22,377 bases of DNA from a virus. This document shows, piece after piece, positions 14,500-20,778 of the stretch (the stretch's first letter is position 1; each line of letters starts with the position of its first letter). The stretch is taken from IMG/VR virus record IMGVR_UViG_3300042542_004679, positions 1-22,377 of that record; one strand, given 5' to 3'. Under the pieces are notes generated by a model. The model was not told where the DNA came from and searched no databases. It saw only the letters and a list, made by a program, of their open reading frames with translations. The position numbers and the translations under genes are program-made.

Positions 14500-14642
14500 G
14501 GAATATATAATATTGTAAGGTTGTTTTTATGAATATCAATTTCAGGATATTTATCTTTAAATGTTTTTGAATCAAATTTTTCAGTAATTAAATGATGACT
14601 TAATTCTTTCTGTATAAAATCATAACTACTCTTTTGCTTCAT
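14496..14642 (-). CDS. Small hypothetical protein (48 aa)
   Basis: A 48-residue frame: MKQKSSYDFIQKELSHHLIT, a Lys/Asp-rich middle (EKFDSKTFKDKYPEIDIHK), and NNLTILYIP. The ATG at 14642 lies 17 bp inside the preceding gene's 3' end, matching the overlaps of neighbouring genes. It fills a 238-bp stretch that otherwise holds no gene. Probably real; function unknown. Confidence 0.55.
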   Translation of the reverse strand: MKQKSSYDFIQKELSHHLITEKFDSKTFKDKYPEIDIHKNNLTILYIP

Positions 14643-15024
14643 ATTTAGCTTTTAATTTATTATATAATTCTAATTCTTCTTGTGCTTGTTTTAACTTTCT
14701 TTCTTTTGCAGCTTTTTTTATAGCATTAGATCTTTTTTTCTGTAGTTCTTCTCTTTCACGACACTCTTCATCTGTTTCTAATCTATATACTTCTATTTCT
14801 AAATCTAAATCGTTATAATCTCTTTTAATATATATTTCTTCATATAGTTCAAAAGGAGTAAACTTTTCAGCAGGAACATTCTTTTGTCGTTCTAAATATG
14901 CTAAATGTAAATTTTGTCTAATATTTAAAATATTAGCACTAACTTCAGTTATATCTCCTTCAATAATATCTATATCTAAATAAATATAAGGAACGTCTTT
15001 AATTCTTATTTTTTGTTTTTCCAT
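14626..15024 (-). CDS. Hypothetical protein with charged helical tail
   Basis: A 132-residue protein. The N-terminal half (residues 1-80) contains IKDVPYIYLDIDIIEGDITE and EKFTPFELYEEIYIKRDYND. The C-terminal 50 residues (ECREREELQKKRSNAIKKAA, then a run of Lys/Glu) should form a long helix or coiled coil. The stop is TAG, backed up by a TGA two codons later. The start overlaps the upstream stop by one base (TAATG at 15026-15022). Unknown function. Confidence 0.7.
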   Translation of the reverse strand: MEKQKIRIKDVPYIYLDIDIIEGDITEVSANILNIRQNLHLAYLERQKNVPAEKFTPFELYEEIYIKRDYNDLDLEIEVYRLETDEECREREELQKKRSNAIKKAAKERKLKQAQEELELYNKLKAKYEAKE

Positions 15025-15215
15025 TAAAATAACTTTTTATAAGATTCTAACCAAATTTTAATATCTGTTACGACTTCTTCTTTATTAGTTGTAATTAATA
15101 TATTACTTGTCCCTTCTTTTTTTATTTGTTCTATTACACTCATAATTAACTCCCAATTAGTTTCAGGAGTTAATATTTTCTCAATAATATTAATTAAACT
15201 TTCATTTTTTCTCAT
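15024..15215 (-). CDS. Small hypothetical protein (63 aa)
   Basis: A 63-residue, mostly helical protein: MRKNESLINIIEKILTPETN, then SVIEQIKKEGTSNILITTNK and a C-terminal DIKIWLESYKKLF. No recognised family. It overlaps the gene before as ATGA (15215-15212) and the gene after by one base, so it sits inside a tightly coupled row. Confidence 0.62.
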   Translation of the reverse strand: MRKNESLINIIEKILTPETNWELIMSVIEQIKKEGTSNILITTNKEEVVTDIKIWLESYKKLF

Positions 15216-15424
15216 TGTTTTACTAATATTTCATGTAAAAAGACTTCAGCTTCAGAGTTTCCTTCATTATATTCTATTAATATAGGTGTATGTTTATCAA
15301 AATCTTCTATATTAATATCTTTTATATATGATATTGTATAATCGTTTCCTGGTATAGGATCGGGATCATTCCAAATTAATGGAATATTATTATCAATACA
15401 ATCTAATAATTGTTCTAAATTCAT
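15212..15424 (-). CDS. Conserved-looking small phage protein (70 aa)
   Basis: A 70-residue acidic protein: LLDCIDNNIPLIWNDPDPIP, GNDYTISYIKDI, TPILIEYNEG, SEAEVFLHEILVK. The pattern, with a Pro/Asp-rich loop then paired strands ending in an Ala-Glu-Val-Phe element, matches a small family I recall from other Bacteroidota phages, without assigned role. ATGA overlaps at both ends couple it to the zinc-ribbon gene and to the 63-residue gene. Confidence 0.65.
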   Translation of the reverse strand: MNLEQLLDCIDNNIPLIWNDPDPIPGNDYTISYIKDINIEDFDKHTPILIEYNEGNSEAEVFLHEILVKQ

Positions 15425-15726
15425 TTCTCTTTTTCTATAGTTGTTTTTCCTTCATGATGATGAATACTAACAGAAGATGTTTCTTTTAAAGGAATTATAT
15501 ATGTAATCCATCCAAATAAGAAATTAATTACATTTACAACTTTTGTAAAAGTTATAAAGTTTTTATAATCATTTTCAGTTAATAAATTAGAATTACAGTT
15601 TGGACAAGGTTTATTGATATATTCTTTTATATTATTATCAATACTTGGGACTGTATATGTACAGCTTGGATTGTCACACATAATTAAAGTTTCTTGTGAC
15701 ATTTCTATTATTTTTCCTTTTTTCAT
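15421..15726 (-). CDS. Zinc-ribbon protein with one membrane segment
   Basis: A 101-residue protein. C17-D-N-P-S-C22 and C41-P-N-C44 form a four-cysteine zinc ribbon (the first pair is C-x4-C). A hydrophobic stretch, about residues 63-79 (VVNVINFLFGWITYIIP), could be a single membrane helix, followed by a short, His- and charge-rich tail (SIHHHEGKTTIEKEK). It is the first gene after the terminator at 15774-15744 and heads a chain of ATGA overlaps. It could tether a complex to the membrane; this is inference from layout. Confidence 0.65.
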   Translation of the reverse strand: MKKGKIIEMSQETLIMCDNPSCTYTVPSIDNNIKEYINKPCPNCNSNLLTENDYKNFITFTKVVNVINFLFGWITYIIPLKETSSVSIHHHEGKTTIEKEK

Positions 15727-15743
15727 ATAAATTGTATTAAAAT

Positions 15744-15774
15744 AAAAAAGAGACCTATTGTAGATCTCTTTTTT
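15744..15774 (-). terminator. Terminator after the NAD+ salvage genes
   Basis: The minus-strand stem AAAAAAGAGA ... TCTCTTTTTT (10 bp) has three inner pairs beyond one mismatch, and a small loop. It lies 9 bp after the stop of 15784-16188 and 17 bp before the zinc-ribbon ATG. Confidence 0.85.
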
Positions 15775-15783
15775 ATTATTTGT

Positions 15784-16188
15784 TTAAACGTTAATTAATT
15801 TTAAATTTTTTATAGCGTTACTTTTACCTGGTAAATGCTCTAATTGACCTTTATATTTGTTATATAAGCTATCCATAGTACATATATATGCTAATTTACC
15901 TGAATAAAACACCCAAACAGAATTAGAGAAGATATGTTCTATTATAATTGTAAATTGTGTTGTCATAGCTGCTCCTCCTATACTTTGCCATCCACCAGAA
16001 GTATTTCCCCATGTTTGATTAACTAAATGTATATTATAGGATAACCACATTTCATATGATATTTTTTTAAAATTGATAGCATGTTCAGGTTTAATTAAAG
16101 TATAATTCTGACAAGCATGAATATCATTAAAAATATTAATAGCTTGTAACATATCACTAATTGTAGATATATTAAATTCATTTCTCAT
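15784..16188 (-). CDS. Hypothetical protein coupled to the NAD+ salvage genes
   Basis: A 134-residue protein. It has MWLSYNIHLVNQTWGNTSGGWQSIGGAAMTTQFT-like Gly-, Ser- and aromatic-rich core (residues 47-80), then FSNSVWVFYSGKLAYICTM and ends LPGKSNAIKNLKLINV. I recall similar short proteins in phages but no function. Its ATG shares one base with the stop of the Nampt gene (TAATG), and a terminator follows, so it is the third gene of the NAD+ salvage unit. A role as a partner or regulator of Nampt is inference from position. Confidence 0.7.
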   Translation of the reverse strand: MRNEFNISTISDMLQAINIFNDIHACQNYTLIKPEHAINFKKISYEMWLSYNIHLVNQTWGNTSGGWQSIGGAAMTTQFTIIIEHIFSNSVWVFYSGKLAYICTMDSLYNKYKGQLEHLPGKSNAIKNLKLINV

Positions 16189-17582
16189 TATAAATATTTA
16201 TTAGCTGTATTAATAATATCTTGAAAATGAGGTCTTTGAAATACTCCATTTTCAAATATAGTTTCTAAACAATCTTGATATCCTGCAAATTGAGGTGCGG
16301 ACATTTTTCCTGCTTCTAAAGTAGTAAATCCATGTAAAGATGTTGTAGTTTTAACTCTTCCTAATTTAGAATTCTTAGTAGGATCAGATAATGGTGTTTT
16401 TTGTACATTAACAATATCATCTCCAAATCTCATTTCAGAAGGCTTCATAGCTATTCTATGTGTATCTCTAGTTAAGTTTTTAACTAATAATCCACCACCA
16501 GAACCAGTTACTAAATTATCTGCTGACCAACCTGCTTTAGTATATTCTTTATATAAATTAGGAACAGTTTCATCAATATCATCACCTTGAATAAATCCTA
16601 CATTATGATTTATTACTTTATAGCCTTTTCTATTAATAGAATAAGTATATGCAGCAGCAACTATATCAGAATATCTAGGAATATTAATATATTTATCTCC
16701 TGTATCAGGTCTCCATATTAATCTTCCTGTTCTTGATTTTTGTTTATCAATTACTTCTGGATGACAAGCTATATTTTTAATAAAATTATCCTGATCAAAT
16801 GCATCTATAACAATAGAAACGTTAGCATCAGGAGGAGCTTGATATAATTGATGTAATACATAATCTAATTCATTATTTCTACCAAAAGACATGGCTACAC
16901 TATGTTCTGTAGCCCATACAGATTTTAATCTTCCTTTATATTGATAAATATCTTTAATTACAGCTCTTGATGCAGCAATATTATCAGAACCAGGAAAATT
17001 AATCATATGTGCAAAACCATCTATAGCAGCAGCTTCAAAACATTTATCTCCTCTAAATCCAAAATCATTTACAGCATAATCTAAATTATTTAATGTATCT
17101 GAAGATAATTCATAATAAGGTTTGATGTTTTTTTTCATTAGAAAACTTCGTGTAGCAACAGCAGAAGGACTCCATGTATGTTGAAATAAACCTTCAAATT
17201 GTCCTACATATGGTGCAAACCAATCTTCAGTAGCTTCACAAGTTAAATAAGCTGTCCCAGGTCTAATAATAGTACCTTCAGGTAAAGCTTTAACTCTTAA
17301 TGGTAAGTATCCTAATTTCATAACTTTCTTCCATACTTCTTCATCAATTAAATTATAACCTGCTCCTGATATAGATTCTTCAATAGCCTCATCTATCATT
17401 TCTTGTGTTACTGGATTTAAAAAATGTTCATGAATAACTACCCCTATACCAGCTACTTGCATTATAGGTTGTTTTCCTATTCTATTTTCTAAATATTCAT
17501 ACATACCTGTTATACCAGGTTTTAATGCTTTAGGATGACATAATTTATAAAAATCAGTATCCAGTATTATATTCTTTCTCAT
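16188..17582 (-). CDS. nadV: Nicotinamide phosphoribosyltransferase (NadV/Nampt)
   Basis: A 464-residue enzyme that joins nicotinamide and PRPP to give NMN in the cytoplasm. It opens DTDFYKLCHP (8-17), like the Nampt DSYK-H motif. D173-F-G-F-R-G corresponds to the substrate-site DFGxRG; the loop INFPGSDNIAA follows. H227 in ATEHS aligns with the phosphorylated catalytic His of human Nampt. VIDAFD (258-263), R291-P-D-T-G-D, the IQGDDID element (331-337) and TGSGGGL (359-365) complete the PRPP and active site. Length matches the family. Start ATG at 17582 with an A-rich leader, 28 bp after nadM. With the NMN adenylyltransferase upstream it forms a two-step nicotinamide-to-NAD+ route. Confidence 0.95.
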   Translation of the reverse strand: MRKNIILDTDFYKLCHPKALKPGITGMYEYLENRIGKQPIMQVAGIGVVIHEHFLNPVTQEMIDEAIEESISGAGYNLIDEEVWKKVMKLGYLPLRVKALPEGTIIRPGTAYLTCEATEDWFAPYVGQFEGLFQHTWSPSAVATRSFLMKKNIKPYYELSSDTLNNLDYAVNDFGFRGDKCFEAAAIDGFAHMINFPGSDNIAASRAVIKDIYQYKGRLKSVWATEHSVAMSFGRNNELDYVLHQLYQAPPDANVSIVIDAFDQDNFIKNIACHPEVIDKQKSRTGRLIWRPDTGDKYINIPRYSDIVAAAYTYSINRKGYKVINHNVGFIQGDDIDETVPNLYKEYTKAGWSADNLVTGSGGGLLVKNLTRDTHRIAMKPSEMRFGDDIVNVQKTPLSDPTKNSKLGRVKTTTSLHGFTTLEAGKMSAPQFAGYQDCLETIFENGVFQRPHFQDIINTANKYL

Positions 17583-17610
17583 ATTGTGTTAATTTTTGAT
17601 TAAATTTTTT

Positions 17611-18492
17611 TTATTTTAATAATTTTAAAAAATGTTTATGATTATCTCCTAAGATATAATATGCATCTTTAATAGAAAAGAATTCTAATCTTTCTAAATC
17701 ATCTCCAGCAATTAAATCACCAGATACATATTCTGCTTGATATAAATGAGTTAATACAGAATCTTTAGAATTTATATATCTTCTATCAGCTATAACTACA
17801 TCTTGGATATATTGTAATTTTTTATATTTGATATGAGGACATTCTTCTGATAATTCTCTTTTAATGGCTCCTTCTGAAGTTTCATAAAGGTCTATAAATC
17901 CTCCAGGAATACACCATTTTTGGGTATTATTTTTAAGACCTAATAATATTTGTTTTCCAAATAACCATGATTTTCTAATAATCATACAATCAACTGTAGA
18001 ATAAACTATAGGAAATCTTGTATTTTGAGCATATATCATTCCTTTTAAGAAATCTTCAGATATTACTGGTTTTACATTACTTCTTAAAAATGAAGAAGAT
18101 AAATATGATTTATTTTCAATATATTTTGATTTATATTTTCCATAATCTTGATATGTATTTAAAAACGAGTCTCTACTACCATATAATTTAATATAATCAG
18201 TTGATTCTGTATTTATTGTTATTAATTCATCTAATTTGATAGTCCATACAAAATCATCTAATGGACAATCAGGTAATATTAAATATGATATATTATCATT
18301 ATTTAATTGTTGTTCTATACTTTGTTTTATTAATTCTGCTGGAATTGGATTTCTATCTTCTAAATTAGATAAACTTTGTCCAATAATAATAATAACTCTA
18401 TCATTTTCTTCTACTACTTCATTAATAAGATGATGATAACCATCATGTAATTTGTAATTCTGAAATCGTCCTACGATTACACCTACATTCAT
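17611..18492 (-). CDS. nadM: Bifunctional NMN adenylyltransferase / Nudix hydrolase
   Basis: A 293-residue fusion. The N-terminal nucleotidyltransferase (1-140) adds AMP from ATP to NMN to make NAD+: GRFQ (8-11), H16-x-G18-x-H20, VIIIIGQS (33-40), and SSSFLR (132-137) in place of ISSTxxR. The usual HxGH appears as HDGYH, so the second His is shifted by one. The C-terminal Nudix domain (about 160-293) has G198-x5-E204-x7-R212-E-L-x-E216-E217, with P219 replacing the following Gly. In relatives (KVP40 NatV, Synechocystis slr0787) this domain hydrolyses ADP-ribose. It precedes nadV with a 28-bp gap. A tRNA-like gene lies just upstream (higher coordinates). Confidence 0.93.
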   Translation of the reverse strand: MNVGVIVGRFQNYKLHDGYHHLINEVVEENDRVIIIIGQSLSNLEDRNPIPAELIKQSIEQQLNNDNISYLILPDCPLDDFVWTIKLDELITINTESTDYIKLYGSRDSFLNTYQDYGKYKSKYIENKSYLSSSFLRSNVKPVISEDFLKGMIYAQNTRFPIVYSTVDCMIIRKSWLFGKQILLGLKNNTQKWCIPGGFIDLYETSEGAIKRELSEECPHIKYKKLQYIQDVVIADRRYINSKDSVLTHLYQAEYVSGDLIAGDDLERLEFFSIKDAYYILGDNHKHFLKLLK

Positions 18493-18530
18493 AATTTTTA
18501 AGGTTTTTATTTAATGTTTGTTTTTAAAAA

Positions 18531-18600
18531 GGGGTTATAATAGGATTCGAACCTACATCCGATTATTAATAATCATAATACCAATTATACTATATAACCC
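18531..18600 (-). tRNA. tRNA-like gene with shortened anticodon arm, isotype uncertain
   Basis: On the minus strand the acceptor ends pair (GGTTATA near 18599-18593 with TATAACC at 18539-18533), the D loop reads AATTGGTA, and the T arm GTAGG-TTCGAAT-CCTAT is normal (GGTTCGAATCC at 18553-18543). Only 18 nt separate the D and T stems where about 23 are usual. That segment contains the perfect palindrome GATTATTAATAATC (18574-18561). No standard 7-nt loop with U33 can be drawn without mismatches, so I do not name an anticodon. No CCA is encoded. It may be a decayed tRNA or a structured RNA derived from one. Confidence 0.6.
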
Positions 18601-18603
18601 AAA

Positions 18604-18834
18604 TTAGAGCTTATCTAAAATAAACTCTGGAATAGAATAAGTGTATAAACTTGATTTAAATTCACTTATTCCAGGATTTTCACAATCACATACATTAGTA
18701 TGTCCACAATAACATTCATTTCTTCTTATTTTATTATAATTATCAACAATCTCTTGTTGTTTTATAATATCTTCATTTTTTTCAGATTCAAATAAAAGAA
18801 TTAATCTTTTATTTATAAAACCAGGTTTTGTCAT
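18604..18834 (-). CDS. Small Cys-rich phage protein
   Basis: A 76-residue protein with a compact cysteine cluster: C41-Y-C43-G-H45 and C49-D-C51, then ENPGISEFKSSL. The pattern suggests a small zinc site, though the ligand order is not a standard zinc finger. The N-terminus (MTKPGFINKRLILLFESEK) is basic; I see a helical stretch (residues 18-38). It sits just before the tRNA-like gene (3-bp gap). I recall similar proteins in other Bacteroidota phages, function unknown. Confidence 0.68.
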   Translation of the reverse strand: MTKPGFINKRLILLFESEKNEDIIKQQEIVDNYNKIRRNECYCGHTNVCDCENPGISEFKSSLYTYSIPEFILDKL

Positions 18835-18903
18835 TTCTTTTTAAATATATCTATCCAATTCTCATCATTTATAGATAGAATCAATACAATAAATATTCTG
18901 TCA

Positions 18904-19479
18904 TTATTTTCTAAAACTAGTTTTAGGATCAAATCCTGCGGATAGAAGTCTTACTTTATCGTCTCCAACAGGAACAATTGGTTCTCCTTCTGTTACTTTT
19001 CTAGATAAATATTCATTTAATATTAACCATATAGTATGAGGATCTAAAATAAAAGAAATATTATAATCTGATAATTTAGGATATTTATATTTAACTCCAA
19101 GAATTACACTCTCTTTATATTTAGGGACTGTATATTCACATATTGCAAATTCTGTATCATTGTTAAAACCTTTAATATTACAATTAAGTCTTGTGTCTAA
19201 AATCCAATGAGTTACACCTTCTTCTTCATCCCATCTATTTACTTTTTTACTTTTAGTTATTTCATTTAACTTATCTAATCGTTTTTGTCCAAAATAATAT
19301 TCATTATTATAATGATATCCTGCTAAAATTTTATCTCCAATAATTAATTGTACTTTTTCATTACATCTATCTTTTGGAATAGAATTAAAATCTCTTCGAT
19401 CTAGAATTAATTTATCATCTATACCATATATACCCTGCAAGTAATCATAATAGTCTTTATATTTACTTATTATTTTCAT
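18904..19479 (-). CDS. Hypothetical protein (191 aa), phage family
   Basis: A 191-residue protein. The opening MKIISKYKDYYDYLQGIYGI, followed by DDKLILDRRD, is one I recall from many Bacteroidota phage genomes without function. QLIIGDKILAGYHYNNEYYF (44-63) looks like paired strands; later come THWILDTRLNCNIKGFN and SFILDPHTIWLILNEYLS. The C-terminus ends LSAGFDPKTSFRK, overlapping nothing downstream (69-bp gap to the next gene). The start overlaps the preceding gene by 17 bp. No catalytic motif visible; function unknown. Confidence 0.72.
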   Translation of the reverse strand: MKIISKYKDYYDYLQGIYGIDDKLILDRRDFNSIPKDRCNEKVQLIIGDKILAGYHYNNEYYFGQKRLDKLNEITKSKKVNRWDEEEGVTHWILDTRLNCNIKGFNNDTEFAICEYTVPKYKESVILGVKYKYPKLSDYNISFILDPHTIWLILNEYLSRKVTEGEPIVPVGDDKVRLLSAGFDPKTSFRK

Positions 19480-19789
19480 AATCTTTAATCATTTTTAATA
19501 TATATTCTACTTTATCCTCTAAAGTAGAAGACAAAAGAGGTTTAACATTGTGAATAGTAAAAAAATAATATCGTTCTTCTGGGTTTCTAGTATGATATAT
19601 ATCATTACCTTCTTCATCATACCAATAATCTTTTTGAGGTGCACTATGTCCTGTATTGATAGAATCTTTAATTTTTTTAAATACACCTGCATCTTTTCGA
19701 GCATCTAAACCAACTAATTGCCAAATATTTTCTTTATCAGAAGATCTTATATCTCTATAAAACTCATATAATTTAAGTTTTTGACTCAT
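19463..19789 (-). CDS. Hypothetical protein (108 aa)
   Basis: A 108-residue charged protein: MSQKLKLYEFYRDIRSSDKE, NIWQLVGLDARKDAGVFKKI, YWYDEEGNDIYHTRNPEERY, FFTIHNVKPLLSSTLEDKVE. The pattern suggests an alpha/beta soluble protein; no motif is recognised. It overlaps the genes on both sides by 17 bp each. An internal alternative frame at 19519-19704 is only a shadow. Confidence 0.66.
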   Translation of the reverse strand: MSQKLKLYEFYRDIRSSDKENIWQLVGLDARKDAGVFKKIKDSINTGHSAPQKDYWYDEEGNDIYHTRNPEERYYFFTIHNVKPLLSSTLEDKVEYILKMIKDYENNK

Positions 19790-20117
19790 TTTTTTTTATT
19801 AAATCTAATAAATCATCTATATCTCTGAATAAATCATTACAATAAATATCCTTAATATCAATCACCTTTCTATCTGTACTGTTAATAATATTTTCCAAAC
19901 TTGTACTAGTCCACACTGAAGATGGATCATATAAATCAAATAACTTATTGCTACTGTTAATATATTTATTACTATCGGTTGCTTTAGTTTCTGTTATTTT
20001 CATTAAATAATCCCAATCTTTAGGTGTATGACATAATATAGAAACTCTCCTATTAAGATATTGTTTAATATTAGAAGAATTAATAACCTTATTAAATTCT
20101 ATACCGTTATGAGACAT
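19773..20117 (-). CDS. Hypothetical protein (114 aa)
   Basis: A 114-residue protein: MSHNGIEFNKVINSSNIKQY, ILCHTPKDWDYLMKITETKA, NKLFDLYDPSSVWTSTSLEN, DIDDLLDLIKKNESKT. Rich in Ser, Asn and Asp, mostly polar, no recognised family. The ATG at 20117 immediately follows the stop of the upstream gene (20118) with no spacer. Ends inside the next gene by 17 bp. Confidence 0.66.
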   Translation of the reverse strand: MSHNGIEFNKVINSSNIKQYLNRRVSILCHTPKDWDYLMKITETKATDSNKYINSSNKLFDLYDPSSVWTSTSLENIINSTDRKVIDIKDIYCNDLFRDIDDLLDLIKKNESKT

Positions 20118-20759
20118 TTATTTTAATAATTTCATTATTTCTGGAGAATCTTTAATAATTTGTTTAATAAATTTAGCTTTATAAGAATTATCTGAAGTAA
20201 TTGTTAAAATCTCATATTCTAACTCATTAATCTCAATATATAGTTTTTCTAATACTTCTTCTGTAAAAGAATTATATTTTTTAATTAAATCTTCAATAAT
20301 TTTATTAGATTTTAAAATAATATATTTACTTTTATTAATAATAAATCCTTCTGAGTCTTCATGTTGTTGATATATATTAACAAGAGAATTTTTTATATTG
20401 ATAGTATTTGAAAATTTAATAGTTTTTTTAGAATTGATTGATTTTCTAAAGTTTTTTAATTGAGATAGATATTCCATATCATACAATTGTACATACTTAC
20501 CAGCTGTATTAAAGAAATAATCATGATTAAAATCTATTGGAATTTTATTTAATTTTTTGATTTTATTTATAATATCTTTTTTTATATTTTCTTGAGTATT
20601 TTCAATATCTTCAATTTGTTTTTTTAAATCATTAATTTTAATATTAATGTCTTGTATTTTTTCTTCTTGTAATACTAAATAAATATCATCTTTAGTTAAA
20701 TTAAAGTCTACTTTAGCTTGTGTTTCTAAAGCTATACTTTTTGTTTGTTTTTCCATCAT
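20118..20759 (-). CDS. Coiled-coil hypothetical protein
   Basis: A 213-residue Lys/Ile-rich protein. Residues 33-72 (EKIQDINIKINDLKKQIEDI, continuing ENTQENIKKDIINKIKKL) form a strong coiled-coil stretch. A central beta-like patch includes FNHDYFFNTAGKYVQLYDME. A second helical region spans 155-190 (EDLIKKYNSFTEEVLEKLYI). Either of two Mets (20759, 20756) could be the start. It is the first gene after the polymerase (19-bp gap). Probably an oligomeric phage protein; function unknown. Confidence 0.7.
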   Translation of the reverse strand: MMEKQTKSIALETQAKVDFNLTKDDIYLVLQEEKIQDINIKINDLKKQIEDIENTQENIKKDIINKIKKLNKIPIDFNHDYFFNTAGKYVQLYDMEYLSQLKNFRKSINSKKTIKFSNTINIKNSLVNIYQQHEDSEGFIINKSKYIILKSNKIIEDLIKKYNSFTEEVLEKLYIEINELEYEILTITSDNSYKAKFIKQIIKDSPEIMKLLK

Positions 20760-20778
20760 TGTATTTTGTTTTTTAAGT

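Noticed and set aside
18236-18433. Plus-strand open frame of 65 codons
   Set aside because: Antisense shadow of the well-supported NMN adenylyltransferase domain.
19519-19704. 61-codon minus-strand frame
   Set aside because: Out-of-frame shadow wholly inside the 19463-19789 gene.
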